From Nocardioides pini (GTDB lineage Bacteria > Actinomycetota > Actinomycetes > Propionibacteriales > Nocardioidaceae): DNA of 64,000 nt. Where the stretch lies: assembly GCF_026712185.1 (NCBI RefSeq), contig NZ_JAPPUX010000007.1, forward strand, positions 1 to 64,000, given 5' to 3'. The notes below the pieces were generated by a model. It was not told the DNA's origin and did no database searches. It saw only the letters and a program-made list of their open reading frames with translations. The translations under genes and the position numbers were made by a program. Positions 1 to 9,541 of this stretch are shown here, in pieces (positions within the stretch are counted from its first letter, which is position 1; each line of letters opens with the position of its first letter).

Positions 1-843
1 CCCAGCCCGCAGAAGCGACCCAAGAGCTCCTACATCCGCTTCCAGGCAGCGATGCCGAACGAGACCTGGCAGTCCGACTTCACCCACTACCGACTCACCC
101 GACCAGACGGCACCCCAGGCGCCAACACCGAGATCATCACCTGGCTCGACGACCACGCCCGCTACGCCCTGCACGTGTCCGCCCACCCACGGATCACCGG
201 CCCGATCGTGCTCGCCACGTTCCGCGAAACCGCAGGTCAGCACGGCTACCCGGCCTCAGTCCTGACCGACAACGGCATGGTCTACACGACCCGGTTCAGC
301 GGCGGACGCGGCGGCCGCAACGGGCTGGAGACCGAATTGCGACGACTCGACATCGTGCAGAAGAACACCCGACCCAACCACCCCACCACCACCGGAAAGG
401 TCGAGCGCTACCAACAGACGATGAAGAAGTGGCTCACCGCGCAACCCACCCAGCCCACCACCATCACCGACCTGCAACGCCTCATCGACCGCTTCCTCGA
501 CGCCTACAACCACCACCGCCCCCACCGCTCGCTGCCGCACCGCGCCACCCCCGCCACCGCATACACCGCCCGGCCCAAGGCCACCCCGACAGCCGACCGC
601 GGCAACGACGTGCACTACCGAGTCCTGCACGACATCGTCGACAAGGACGGCAAGCTCAGCCTGCGCATCAACGGCCGCATGCACCACATCGGGGTCGGCA
701 GACCCCACGCCCGAACCCCAGTCCTCAAACTCGTCGACGACCTCAACATCCGCATCGTCAACGCCGCCACCGGCGAACTCATCCGAGAACTCACCCTCGA
801 CCCCACCCGCAACTACCAACCACTCGACCGACCCCCGAAATGA
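1..843 (+). CDS. IS481-type transposase, 5' end outside window
   Basis: This is a DDE integrase-core transposase. The frame is open to the first base of the window, so the N-terminal helix-turn-helix part lies upstream; the first ATG at 52 is internal. Visible catalytic landmarks are WQSDF (first Asp), LTDNGM (second Asp) and KVERYQQT (Glu). Past the core is the C-terminal extension common in actinobacterial IS481 proteins (VHYRVLHDIVDKDGKLSLR, then ELTLDPTRNYQP). The stop codon lies 3 bp before the tRNA-Ser terminator hairpin. No terminal inverted repeat is obvious between the stop and that hairpin, so the right end of the element is not resolved. The visible part is intact, with no frameshift. 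Confidence 0.9.
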   Translation, partial: PSPQKRPKSSYIRFQAAMPNETWQSDFTHYRLTRPDGTPGANTEIITWLDDHARYALHVSAHPRITGPIVLATFRETAGQHGYPASVLTDNGMVYTTRFSGGRGGRNGLETELRRLDIVQKNTRPNHPTTTGKVERYQQTMKKWLTAQPTQPTTITDLQRLIDRFLDAYNHHRPHRSLPHRATPATAYTARPKATPTADRGNDVHYRVLHDIVDKDGKLSLRINGRMHHIGVGRPHARTPVLKLVDDLNIRIVNAATGELIRELTLDPTRNYQPLDRPPK

Positions 844-846
844 CCA

Positions 847-877
847 ACAGCCCGGACCCCAATGGGGTCCGGGCTGT
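847..877 (-). terminator. Intrinsic terminator of tRNA-Ser
   Basis: A perfect 14-bp stem (arms ACAGCCCGGACCCC and its complement, 3-nt loop) lies 27 bp beyond the 3' end of tRNA-Ser on the minus strand, followed there by a T-rich stretch. It also sits immediately after the transposase stop codon and could terminate that transcript as well. Confidence 0.8.
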
Positions 878-904
878 CCGGTATCTCTTGCGAGATCACA
901 GCGG

Positions 905-990
905 CGGAGGTAGGGGGATTCGAACCCCCGAGGGCTGTTAACCCAACCCGCTTTCCAAGCGAGCGCCATAGGCCACTAGGCGATACCTCC
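905..990 (-). tRNA. tRNA-Ser (GGA anticodon)
   Basis: On the minus strand the acceptor stem GGAGGTA pairs with TACCTCC. The anticodon loop TTGGAAA gives GGA, there is a long class II variable arm, and the T arm contains GGTTCGAATCC. The discriminator base is G. The length is 86 nt and the 3' CCA is not fully encoded. A -10-like TACTCT lies 7 bp upstream of the 5' end, and a strong hairpin follows the 3' end. Confidence 0.95.
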
Positions 991-997
991 GCCGAGG

Positions 998-1003
998 AGA
1001 GTA
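998..1003 (-). promoter_or_regulatory. -10 box of tRNA-Ser
   Basis: TACTCT on the minus strand ends 7 bp before the mature tRNA 5' end, so the transcript would start at or next to the mature 5' nucleotide. No clear -35 was identified. Confidence 0.45.
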
Positions 1004-1048
1004 CCGGTCGGTCCGGTGGCCGGTGAAATCGCCTGCCGGACCCTGGGT

Positions 1049-1078
1049 TTGGGTGGCCGTCCGGGCCTCGCCTAGACT
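1049..1078 (+). promoter_or_regulatory. Promoter of SRP RNA
   Basis: A -35-like TTGGGT (1049-1054) and -10 TAGACT (1073-1078) are separated by 18 bp. Transcription would start about 6 bp after the -10, at the expected 5' end of the SRP RNA. Confidence 0.5.
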
Positions 1079-1083
1079 CCCCG

Positions 1084-1178
1084 GCAACCCCCCACGCGGC
1101 GTCACCTCGCCCAATTCCCCCAGGGCCGGAAGGCAGCAAGGGTCAGTGAGCTCTGACGGGTGCGTGGGGGGCCTCTTC
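1084..1178 (+). ncRNA. ffs: Signal recognition particle RNA (4.5S, small bacterial type)
   Basis: The apical SRP domain signature GGCCGGAAGGCAGCAAGGG, which includes the GGAA tetraloop and the asymmetric Ffh-binding loop, is present near 1123-1142. The ends of the molecule pair over a long stem: CCCCCCACGC near 1088-1097 with GCGTGGGGGG at 1162-1171. The size of about 95 nt fits the Alu-less actinobacterial form. The RNA binds Ffh and directs membrane-protein-synthesising ribosomes to FtsY. It lies just upstream of dnaX, a frequent arrangement. The exact ends are inferred from folding and from the promoter. Confidence 0.92.
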
Positions 1179-1241
1179 GTGTCCGGGAGCGGCCGATCCG
1201 GGGGCGGGTCTCCCGCGGTGGTCGGTGTGGGTGGGCACGGT

Positions 1242-1247
1242 TAGGGT
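1242..1247 (+). promoter_or_regulatory. -10 box of dnaX, leaderless-type spacing
   Basis: TAGGGT is followed by exactly 7 nt and then the GTG at 1255. Transcription would start at or next to the start codon, giving a leaderless mRNA. This supports the GTG at 1255 over the in-frame GTG at 1225. Confidence 0.6.
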
Positions 1248-1254
1248 TCAGGAC

Positions 1255-3441
1255 GTGGAGTCACCGCTCGCGCTCTATCGCCGCTACCGGCCCGAGACCT
1301 TCCAGGAGGTCATCGGGCAGGACCACGTGACCGAGCCGTTGCGGGCGGCGCTGGCGGCCAACCGCGTCAACCACGCCTACCTCTTCTCCGGCCCGCGCGG
1401 CTGCGGCAAGACCACCTCGGCCCGCATCCTCGCCCGCGCGCTCAACTGTGCGCAGGCGCCCATCTCCGACCCGTGCGGCGAGTGCGACAGCTGCCGCGAC
1501 CTCGCGCGCGGCGGCCCGGGCTCGATCGACGTCATCGAGATCGACGCGGCGTCCCACGGTGGTGTCGACGACGCCCGCGACCTGCGCGAGAAGGCGTTCT
1601 TCGCGCCGGTGCGCGACCGCTACAAGGTCTACATCATCGACGAGGCCCACATGGTCACCACGCAGGGCTTCAACGCCCTGCTCAAGCTGGTCGAGGAGCC
1701 GCCGCCCCACCTGCGGTTCATCTTCGCCACGACCGAGCCCGACAAGGTGCTGCCGACCATCCGCTCGCGCACCCACCACTACCCCTTCCGGCTGATCCCG
1801 CCGCGGCTGCTCAGCGACTACCTGTCCCAGCTCGCCGGCGAGGAGGGCGTGGCGATCGAGCCCGCAGCCCTGCCCCTCGTGGTGCGGGCCGGCGCCGGGT
1901 CGGCCCGCGACACCCTGTCGGTGCTCGACCAGCTGCTCGGCGGCGCCGGCGATGCCGGGGTCACCCACAAGCTCGCGACCGACCTGCTCGGCTTCACCCC
2001 GGACTCGCTCCTCGACGAGGTGGTCGAGGCGTTCGCCACGCGCGACGGGGCCGCCGTGTTCTCGGTCGTCGACAAGGTCGTCGAGACCGGCCAGGACCCG
2101 CGCCGCTTCACCGAGGACCTCCTCCGCCGGCTGCGCGACCTCGTCATCGTCACCGCCGTGCCCGACGCCCCCGCGACCGGCCTGATCGACGTCTCGGAGG
2201 ACGCCGGCGAGCGCCTCGTGGCGCAGGCCGCGCGCTTCGGCGCGATCGAGCTCAGCCGGGCCGCCGACATCGTGGCCGCCGGGCTCACCGAGATGCGCGG
2301 TGCGACCGCGCCGCGCCTGCTGCTCGAGCTGCTGTGCGCCCGCGTCCTGCTGCCGGGCGCCGACCACACGGCAGACGGCGTGATGGCGCGCCTCGAGCGG
2401 CTCGAGCGCCGCATGGACGTCACGGGTGCCCCGGCGCCCACCGCTGCCTCCGCTCCGGCCCCCGCTCCGGCCCGACCGACTGCCCCGGCGCCTGCGTCGG
2501 CCGTCCCGTCCGCGGCTCCCCAGCCCGAGCCGTCGGCCGTCGCGCAGGCGGCCCCGCAGGCGGCTCCCCCAGGGGGTCCGCAGGTCGCGCCGCGCGGCGA
2601 CGAGCCGCCCCCGCCGCCCATGCCGCTGGCGCCCACGGGTGCGCCGGCCTCGCCCGCCCGTGACGACGGCCCGCCGCCGCCCCCGCCGATGCCCGGACCG
2701 GCGTCCCAGCAGCAGCCCGCGGCGCAGCAGGCCCCGCCCGTCGTGGCGGAGCCGGCTCCTGCCCCCGCCGCCGGCGTCGGCCCCGACGCCCCGGTCGCCG
2801 AGCAGCCCGCCGGTCCGCGGGGAGGCCTCAGCCTGGTCGACGTACGCCGCCTGTGGCCCGACATCCTCGAGCAGACCAAGAACCGTCGCCGGCTGGCGTG
2901 GATGGTGCTGTCCCAGCACGCCCACGTGGTCGACGTCGACGGCGTGCGCCTGACGGTCGGCTTCGCCAATGCCGGAGCGCGTGACTCGTTCGTCAACGGC
3001 GGCTGCGACGAGATCCTCCGTCAGGCCGCGATCGACGTCGTCGGCATGGACTGGCGGGTCGAGTCGATCGTCGACCCGTCGGGGGCGGCCGCGGAGGCCC
3101 CCGTGGTCCGCCAGGCGGCCACCGACCCCGTCGCGCCCGCCACACCTCCGGGTCCACCGGCGCAGGAGGCGCCCGACGGCCCGCCGTCCTGGGTGACCGG
3201 CGACGCGGCCCCGGCTCCGACGGCTCCCGCGGCACCGCCCCCGGTGTCGGCCGCTCCCGCCCGCGAGGCCCTCGAGGCGGCGCGCGCCGGCGGTCCCGCC
3301 GAGCCGGCCGCCCCCGCCCGCTCGGCCGACGACGACGTGGATCCCGACGACCCCGACGCCGACTCCGACGCGATCGACACCGAGTCGCTGCTCAGCCAGA
3401 CGCTCGGCGCCAAGCTCATCGAAGAGATCAAGAACGACTGA
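1255..3441 (+). CDS. dnaX: DNA polymerase III subunit gamma/tau
   Basis: This is the AAA+ clamp-loader subunit of the replicative polymerase. The N-terminal LALYRRYRPETFQEVIGQ is the family opening. Walker A GPRGCGKTTSARIL is near residue 47, the zinc-binding cysteines (CGECDSC region) follow, and Walker B/DEAH (IIDEAHMV) is near residue 128. Residues about 390-520 are a long Pro/Ala-rich linker, and a globular C-terminal domain starting at about 522 (SLVDVRRLWPDILEQ) is the tau part. The 728-aa length is typical for actinobacteria. No A-rich slippery site for a gamma product is visible. An in-frame GTG at 1225 would add 10 residues, but the -10 box spacing favours 1255. The Pro-rich coding produces long spurious open frames on the other strand. 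Confidence 0.96.
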   Translation: MESPLALYRRYRPETFQEVIGQDHVTEPLRAALAANRVNHAYLFSGPRGCGKTTSARILARALNCAQAPISDPCGECDSCRDLARGGPGSIDVIEIDAASHGGVDDARDLREKAFFAPVRDRYKVYIIDEAHMVTTQGFNALLKLVEEPPPHLRFIFATTEPDKVLPTIRSRTHHYPFRLIPPRLLSDYLSQLAGEEGVAIEPAALPLVVRAGAGSARDTLSVLDQLLGGAGDAGVTHKLATDLLGFTPDSLLDEVVEAFATRDGAAVFSVVDKVVETGQDPRRFTEDLLRRLRDLVIVTAVPDAPATGLIDVSEDAGERLVAQAARFGAIELSRAADIVAAGLTEMRGATAPRLLLELLCARVLLPGADHTADGVMARLERLERRMDVTGAPAPTAASAPAPAPARPTAPAPASAVPSAAPQPEPSAVAQAAPQAAPPGGPQVAPRGDEPPPPPMPLAPTGAPASPARDDGPPPPPPMPGPASQQQPAAQQAPPVVAEPAPAPAAGVGPDAPVAEQPAGPRGGLSLVDVRRLWPDILEQTKNRRRLAWMVLSQHAHVVDVDGVRLTVGFANAGARDSFVNGGCDEILRQAAIDVVGMDWRVESIVDPSGAAAEAPVVRQAATDPVAPATPPGPPAQEAPDGPPSWVTGDAAPAPTAPAAPPPVSAAPAREALEAARAGGPAEPAAPARSADDDVDPDDPDADSDAIDTESLLSQTLGAKLIEEIKND

Positions 3442-3489
3442 CCCGATGACCCCCACCGACCCCACCCCAGACCCGCACCGGGAGACCCG

Positions 3490-3867
3490 ATGACCCAGAA
3501 CCCCTTCGACGCCCTCGGCAGCGGCGGCTTCGACATGAACGCCCTGCTCCAGCAGGCGCAGCAGATGCAGCAGCAGCTCGAGGAGGCGCAGGCCGACCTC
3601 GCCAAGCAGACCGTCGAGGGCACCGTCGCCGGTGGCGCCGTGACGGTCACCGCCAACGGTGTCGGCGAGCTCGTCGGCGTCACGATCCGCTCGGGCGAGT
3701 TCGACGGCAGCGACCCCGACGACCTGTCCGACCTCTCCGACCTCATCGTCGCCGCCTACCGCGACGCGCGCGCCAAGTCCGAGGCGCTGGCCGGCGACTC
3801 GCTCGGCCCGCTGACCGAGGGCCTCGGCGGAGGCGGCGGCATGCCCGGCCTCCCCGGGCTCGGCTGA
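3490..3867 (+). CDS. ybaB: YbaB/EbfC family nucleoid-associated protein
   Basis: A 125-aa protein of the YbaB family: small dimeric DNA-binding proteins linked to the nucleoid and, through gene order, to recombination repair. The helix DMNALLQQAQQMQQQLEEAQ leads into the conserved GTVAGGAVTVTANG strand region and a C-terminal helix (DLSDLIVAAYRDARAKSEAL), ending in a Gly-rich tail. It starts at ATG 3490, preceded by GGGAGACCCG. It sits between dnaX and recR in the same direction, the classic dnaX-ybaB-recR order, and probably shares their transcript. The precise role of this family remains uncertain. Confidence 0.93.
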   Translation: MTQNPFDALGSGGFDMNALLQQAQQMQQQLEEAQADLAKQTVEGTVAGGAVTVTANGVGELVGVTIRSGEFDGSDPDDLSDLSDLIVAAYRDARAKSEALAGDSLGPLTEGLGGGGGMPGLPGLG

Positions 3868-3877
3868 GGGGACCTCG

Positions 3878-4474
3878 TTGTACGAAGGTGTCGTCCAGGA
3901 CCTGATCGACGAGCTCGGCCGCCTGCCGGGCGTCGGTCCCAAGAGCGCGCAGCGCATCGCCTTCCACCTGCTGCAGGCCGAGCCCACCGACGTACGCCGC
4001 CTCGCCGACGTGCTGATCGAGGTCAAGGCCCGGGTGAAGTTCTGCTCGACCTGCTTCAACGTCAGCGAGGACGAGCAGTGCCGGATCTGCCGTGACGAGC
4101 GCCGCGACCCGAGCGTGCTGTGCGTCGTCGAGGAGTACAAGGACGTCGTCGCCATCGAGCGCACGCGGGAGTTCCGCGGTCGCTACCACGTGCTCGGCGG
4201 CGCCATCTCGCCCATCGACGGCATCGGGCCCGACCAGCTCCACGTCAAGGAGCTCATGCCGCGCCTGGCCGACGGCGTGGTCACCGAGGTCATCCTCGCC
4301 ACCGACCCCAACCTCGAGGGCGAGGCCACCGCGACCTATCTCACGCGCCTCCTCCTGCCCATGGGGTTGCGCGTGACCCGCTTGGCGAGTGGACTGCCCG
4401 TGGGCGGTGACCTCGAGTACGCCGACGAGGTCACGCTCGGACGAGCGTTCGCCGGAAGGAGATCAGCCGAATGA
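3878..4474 (+). CDS. recR: Recombination mediator protein RecR
   Basis: RecR works with RecF and RecO to load RecA on gapped DNA. The 198-aa protein shows the N-terminal helix-hairpin-helix (LGRLPGVGPKSAQRIAFHLL, residues about 11-30), the four-Cys zinc finger (CSTC then CRIC, about 52-71), the Toprim domain with its acidic Glu near VVEEYKD and the Asp pair of ATDPNLEGEATA, and the C-terminal swap region ending LGRAFAGRR. The start is TTG at 3878, which gives the expected MYEGVVQDLIDEL beginning. The downstream gene overlaps it by 4 bp, implying translational coupling. Confidence 0.96.
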   Translation: MYEGVVQDLIDELGRLPGVGPKSAQRIAFHLLQAEPTDVRRLADVLIEVKARVKFCSTCFNVSEDEQCRICRDERRDPSVLCVVEEYKDVVAIERTREFRGRYHVLGGAISPIDGIGPDQLHVKELMPRLADGVVTEVILATDPNLEGEATATYLTRLLLPMGLRVTRLASGLPVGGDLEYADEVTLGRAFAGRRSAE

Positions 4475-5052
4475 CCGAGACCGACGAGAAGGTGTTCGGC
4501 GAGCAGATCGCCGACTCCGTGGAGAGCTTCCTGCTCGCCCTGCGCGCCATCGCCCGCGAGGGCAACGGGGCGCAGGCGGTCTCGCTGCTGCTCCTCGAGA
4601 TCAGCCAGGTCCTCCTGGCCGGTGCCCGGATGGGCGCCCAGAACGACTTCACGCCGCGCGAGGAGTTCCAGCCCGACGTGGGCCCCGAGGCCGACATCGA
4701 CGACCTGCGGCTGCGGCTGGCCGAGATGCTCGAGGGCGTCGACGACTACTCCTTCGTCTTCGACCCCTACGTCCCCGAGGTCGTCGTCAGCCGCCTCTCC
4801 GACGACCTCGCGTCAATCGCCATCGACCTCGAGAACGGCCTGCGCCACTACCGTGCCGGCAACGTCGACGAGGCGCTGTGGTGGTGGCAGTTCTCCTACG
4901 TCAACAACTGGGGCAACCTGGCGGGTGCGGCGCTCAACGCGCTGCTGACCGTCGTCGCGCACGACCGCTTCGACACCGACTTCGAGGCCGACGCCGACGC
5001 GGTGGCCGTCGCGGATGAGATGCTCGGGAGTGCGCCGGTCGCCCGCCCGTAG
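4471..5052 (+). CDS. DUF5063 domain-containing protein
   Basis: A 193-aa, acidic, mostly helical protein with no signal peptide or membrane segment. I recognise it as the DUF5063 type found after recR in many actinobacteria. Conserved-looking stretches include the C-terminal half LRHYRAGNVDEALWWWQFSY and the following WGNLAGAALNALL. The reading frame starts within the recR stop codon (ATGA overlap), so it is very likely co-translated with recR. A link to DNA repair is only suggested by position; no catalytic motif is visible. Confidence 0.85.
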   Translation: MTETDEKVFGEQIADSVESFLLALRAIAREGNGAQAVSLLLLEISQVLLAGARMGAQNDFTPREEFQPDVGPEADIDDLRLRLAEMLEGVDDYSFVFDPYVPEVVVSRLSDDLASIAIDLENGLRHYRAGNVDEALWWWQFSYVNNWGNLAGAALNALLTVVAHDRFDTDFEADADAVAVADEMLGSAPVARP

Positions 5053-5142
5053 AATCGGCGGTGGCCTGGCGGCAACGGCGCCGGCGGGCACGCCAGAGCA
5101 CCGCGGCCGCTGACGGTCGCACACCGATCCCGAGGACCAACC

Positions 5143-6422
<1,280 letters not shown>

Positions 6423-6426
<4 letters not shown>

Positions 6427-7472
6427 CGAGCACGGTCAACATCGGCATCGTCGGAGCCACCGGCCAGGTCGGCGTCGCCATGCGCCAGATCCTGCTCGAG
6501 CGGGACTTCCCGGCCGACCAGGTGCGCTTCTTCGCCTCCTCCCGCTCCGCCGGCACGGTGCTGCCGTTCGGTGACCGCGAGATCACCGTGGAGGACGCCG
6601 AGACCGCCGACCCGGCGGGCCTCGACATCGCCCTCTTCTCCGCCGGCGCCACCACGTCCCGCGCGCTCGTGCCGAGGTTCGTCGACGCCGGCGTGATCGT
6701 CGTCGACAACTCCTCGGCCTTCCGCAAGGACCCCGACATCCCGCTGGTGGTGTCGGAGGTCAACCCCGACGCGATGGCCGGTGTCATCGAGGCCGGGCGC
6801 GGCATCATCGCCAACCCCAACTGCACGACCATGGCCGCGATGCCGGTGCTCAAGCCGCTGCACGACGAGGCCGGCCTGACCCGGCTGATCGTGTCGTCCT
6901 ACCAGGCCGTCTCCGGCTCCGGCGTCGCCGGCGTCGACGAGCTCGCCAACGCGGTCGCCGCGGCAGGTGACAAGGCACGCGAGCTGGCCTACGACGGCTC
7001 CGCCATCGCCTTCCCGGACCCGGTGAAGTACGTCGAGCCGATCGCCTACAACGTCCTGCCGATGGCGGGCTCGGTGGTCGACGACGGCCTCAACGAGACC
7101 GACGAGGAGCAGAAGCTCCGCAACGAGTCGCGCAAGATCCTGGGCCTGCCCGACCTGCTGGTCTCGGGCCTCTGCGTCCGCGTGCCGGTGTTCACCGGAC
7201 ACTCGCTCGCGGTCAACGCCGAGTTCGAGCGACCGATGACGCCCGCCCGCGCCCGCGAGATCCTCGGGTCGGCGGCCGGCGTCGAGCTCGACGAGGTCCC
7301 GACCCCGCTGAAGGCGGCCGGCAACGACCCGTCCTACGTCGGCCGGCTCCGCCAGGACCCCGGTGTCCCCGACGACCGCGGCCTCGCGCTCTTCATCAGC
7401 AACGACAACCTCCGCAAGGGCGCTGCCCTCAACACCGTGCAGATCGCGGAGCTGATCGCCGCCGCACGCTGA
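6423..7472 (+). CDS. asd: Aspartate-semialdehyde dehydrogenase
   Basis: Reduces aspartyl phosphate to aspartate semialdehyde with NADPH, the step after aspartate kinase. The 349-aa protein starts with the NADP-binding motif GIVGATGQVG (residues about 7-16). The catalytic cysteine is in NPNCTTMAAMPVLKPLH (Cys134). The substrate-binding segment SYQAVSGSG and the late His region (PVFTGHSLAVNAEF) are present. Its ATG overlaps the lysC stop codon, so the two are translationally coupled. A strong hairpin follows 12 bp after the stop. Confidence 0.97.
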
Positions 7473-7484
7473 GGTCACCCGTCT

Positions 7485-7514
7485 CGGCGATCCCCGGTCG
7501 ACCGGGGGTCGCCG
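7485..7514. terminator. Hairpin terminator between asd and a convergent gene
   Basis: A near-perfect 30-bp palindrome (CGGCGA, CCCCGGTCGACCGGGG core, TCGCCG) lies just after asd. It has no T-tract, as is common in actinobacterial terminators, and can serve the convergent minus-strand gene too. The following 60 bp contain two direct copies of CCTGACAAC of unknown meaning. Confidence 0.6.
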
Positions 7515-7571
7515 AAGTTGTCGGCCCGTGCACGGCCTGACAACCTCGGGAAGGGCCTGACAACCCCGGCG

Positions 7572-8105
7572 TCAGCGGACGTCGTACGACGACGCGCTCG
7601 CGGAGGTGCCCGCCGTCTCGTCGTCCCCGACGGCCGTGGTGACCCACCACGACACGGCGTGGGCGACCGCCGACGCGACCGGGACGGCGACGAGCGCCCA
7701 CCCCTGGTCGAGCGAGTCGAGGAGGAGGACCAGCACCAGGACGGCCAGGATCCCGACGGCGAGGAGGCTGGTCGACCCGGCGTGCGGAACGCCGAGCACC
7801 CGGAGCAGGAGGGTTCCCGCCCACGTCAGTGCGGCGAGGACGAGCAGCAGGATCAGCAGCCCGGGCCCGCCGCCGCAGGCCGAGGTGCCGCGCACGGCTT
7901 CGCAGCCCACCCCGGCGAGCCACCCGAGCAGCATCGCGAGCGCGCCGACCACGACGCCCGCCACGACCGCGGCCGTCAGGCCGCGCACCGGCACCGTCGG
8001 GAGCCGCCGGGTCCTGGGCTCGCGCGCGGGCTCGCGGTCGGGGACCTTCCTCCTGCGGCGCAGCGAGAAGGACGGCATCTCGAGCGGAGGACGGTCGTCT
8101 GCCAT
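7572..8105 (-). CDS. Four-helix integral membrane protein, unknown function
   Basis: A 177-aa protein with a basic cytoplasmic N-terminus (SLRRRRKVPDREPAREPRTRR) and four predicted membrane segments: LTAAVVAGVVVGALAMLLGW, LLILLLVLAALTWAGTLLL, LLAVGILAVLVLVLLLDSL and ALVAVPVASAVAHAVSWWV. I do not recognise a specific family. The start is ATG 8105 (MADDRPPLEM); a longer frame up to 8144 exists but runs into the tRNA-Pro terminator. A weak -10 (CACTGT) 6 nt before this ATG would allow a leaderless transcript. The only cysteines flank a short loop (GCEAVRGTSACGG), perhaps a disulfide. Confidence 0.7.
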   Translation of the reverse strand: MADDRPPLEMPSFSLRRRRKVPDREPAREPRTRRLPTVPVRGLTAAVVAGVVVGALAMLLGWLAGVGCEAVRGTSACGGGPGLLILLLVLAALTWAGTLLLRVLGVPHAGSTSLLAVGILAVLVLVLLLDSLDQGWALVAVPVASAVAHAVSWWVTTAVGDDETAGTSASASSYDVR

Positions 8106-8127
8106 GGGGGCACAGTGCCACATGACA

Positions 8128-8163
8128 GGAGCTCCCGGACCCACGGTGGGGTCCGGGAGCTCC
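8128..8163 (-). terminator. Intrinsic terminator of tRNA-Pro
   Basis: A 15-bp perfect stem (GGAGCTCCCGGACCC and its complement, loop ACGGTG) begins 2 bp beyond the encoded CCA of tRNA-Pro. Its CCCGGACCC arm core is shared with the tRNA-Ser terminator at 847-877. Confidence 0.8.
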
Positions 8164-8165
8164 GG

Positions 8166-8242
8166 TGGTCGGGCTGACAGGATTTGAACCTGCGGCCTCC
8201 TCGTCCCGAACGAGGCGCGCTACCAAGCTGCGCCACAGCCCG
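8166..8242 (-). tRNA. tRNA-Pro (CGG anticodon)
   Basis: The minus-strand acceptor CGGGCTG pairs with CAGCCCG. The anticodon stem CCTCG/CGAGG encloses the loop TTCGGGA, anticodon CGG. The T arm has GGTTCAAATCC. The discriminator is A, and CCA is encoded (plus-strand TGG at 8166-8168). The length is 77 nt including CCA. Confidence 0.96.
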
Positions 8243-8336
8243 CCGCCCGGACCGACGATCCAGTCCGGGCAACGCGGGCGAGCATACCGGAGCGGCCGGG
8301 GGCTGCCGAAATCGCCCCGGCCCGGTGGGACCCGCC

Positions 8337-8969
8337 TCAGCCCCGCCTGGTGAAGGTGAGGTGGATGACCCCGCTCGGCGAGGACACCGACTCGATGTCG
8401 AAGGTGTCCTCGAGCGCCTCGAGCCCGTCCCACAGCCGGGCTCCCCGGCCGAGCACGATCGGCACGACGACGAGGTGCAGGTGGTCGACGAGACCCGCGG
8501 CGACGAAGTCGCGCACCACGCTCGCACCGCCGCCGAGGCGTACGTCGAGGTCACCGGCAGCCTCCCGCGCGACGGCCAGCGCCTCGGCGGGGGAGGCGTC
8601 GAGGAAGTGGAAGGTCGTCCCGCCCGCCATCTCGAGCGGCGGTCGGGGGCGGTGGGTCAGGACGTACGTCGGCGTGTGGAAGGGCGGGTCCTCGCCCCAC
8701 CACCCCCGCCAGTCCGGGTCGTCCTGCCAGCCGGGCGGACCGAACTTGTTGGCGCCCATGATCTCGGCGCCGAAGCCCACCTCGTGGCGGCCCGCGAAGA
8801 CGGCGTCGACGCCGCACTGGCCGCTCTCGCGGTCCCAGAAGCTGGTGGCGAACATCCACTCGTGCAGCCGCTGGCCGGCGTGGCCGAACGGCGACTCGAG
8901 GGACTGCGGCTCGCCGGAGCCGTAGCCGTCGAGGGAGATCGAGAAGTTGTGGACCCGGACGAGCGGCAC
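8337..8969 (-). CDS. RibD C-terminal/dihydrofolate-reductase-fold protein (1)
   Basis: A 210-aa protein of the RibD C-terminal (DHFR-like) superfamily, whose members reduce pterin, flavin-precursor or unknown substrates with NADPH. Visible features are the N-terminal strand VRVHNFSISLDGYGSG, the central IMGANKFG segment, the conserved GGGASVVRDFVAAGLVDHLH (cofactor and dimer region), and HLVVVPIVLGRGARLWDGL. The start is GTG 8969, preceded by AAGGAG. The second DHFR-like gene ends 11 bp upstream, so the two form an operon. These stand-alone paralogs are not riboflavin biosynthesis genes by context; the substrate is unknown. Confidence 0.85.
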   Translation of the reverse strand: MPLVRVHNFSISLDGYGSGEPQSLESPFGHAGQRLHEWMFATSFWDRESGQCGVDAVFAGRHEVGFGAEIMGANKFGPPGWQDDPDWRGWWGEDPPFHTPTYVLTHRPRPPLEMAGGTTFHFLDASPAEALAVAREAAGDLDVRLGGGASVVRDFVAAGLVDHLHLVVVPIVLGRGARLWDGLEALEDTFDIESVSSPSGVIHLTFTRRG

Positions 8970-8980
8970 GTGGAGCTCCT

Positions 8981-9541
8981 TCAGGAGAGGGGCGGGTGGT
9001 CGAGCACGGTGGGGACGTACTCGAGGAGCTGGAGGCGACCGTCGAAGGTCCGGCTCTCGACCAGCTCGAGCCGCACGTCCGGGTAGCCGTCGAAGACCCG
9101 CTCGCGTCCGGTGGCGCCGTTGATCACGGGGAAGACGACGAGCCGCAGCCGGTCGACGAGACCGGCGACGAGCAGCGAGCGGGCGAGCGTGAGGCTGCCG
9201 AGCGTGCGCAGCGGCGACGGGCCGTCCTGCGTGAGGCCCCGCACGGCCTCGACGGGATCGTCGGCGACGAGCCGGGTGTTCGCCCACGCCAGCGGCTCGG
9301 TGAGGGTCGAGGAGAAGACGACCTTGTCCATCGCCTCGAGCTCGGCGAAGGCCTCGGGCTCCTCGTCGGCCAGCCCGGACATCAGCCGGTAGGTGGTCGC
9401 CCCCATCAGCGTGGTGTGCGCCTCCTGCTCGCCGAGGAACGCGAAGTAGTCGGGACCACCCATGCCCCACAGGCCGGGCCAGCCGTCCGCGGCGGCCCAG
9501 CCGTCGAGGGACACGATGAGGTCGACCATCAGCTCGGGCAC
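8981..9541 (-). CDS. RibD C-terminal/dihydrofolate-reductase-fold protein (2)
   Basis: A 186-aa paralog in the same superfamily as its downstream neighbour: MVDLIVSLDGWAAADG at the N-terminus, the TTLMGATTYRLM segment, LVADDPVEAVRGL, and SLTLARSLLVAGLVDRLRL followed by VVFPVINGATGRERVFDG. The start is GTG 9541 behind GAGGGGAG (6-nt spacing); an ATG four codons later (9529) is the alternative. It is first of a two-gene operon with the gene at 8337-8969. The two proteins are diverged in sequence, so an old duplication or independent recruitment is likely. Confidence 0.84.
   Translation of the reverse strand: MPELMVDLIVSLDGWAAADGWPGLWGMGGPDYFAFLGEQEAHTTLMGATTYRLMSGLADEEPEAFAELEAMDKVVFSSTLTEPLAWANTRLVADDPVEAVRGLTQDGPSPLRTLGSLTLARSLLVAGLVDRLRLVVFPVINGATGRERVFDGYPDVRLELVESRTFDGRLQLLEYVPTVLDHPPLS

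Noticed and set aside
1900..2830. Programmed frameshift in dnaX producing gamma
   Set aside because: No A-rich or other slippery heptamer with a downstream stop was found; the Pro/Ala-rich stretch is just the tau linker.
1261..4164. 967-aa minus-strand open frame
   Set aside because: It is antisense to dnaX, ybaB and recR, with no motif and low-complexity shadow composition.
5049..5054. TAGAAT as the main aspartate kinase promoter
   Set aside because: It is a good -10 hexamer but lies about 90 bp upstream and overlaps the end of the previous gene, with no -35; kept only as a remark in the gene entry.
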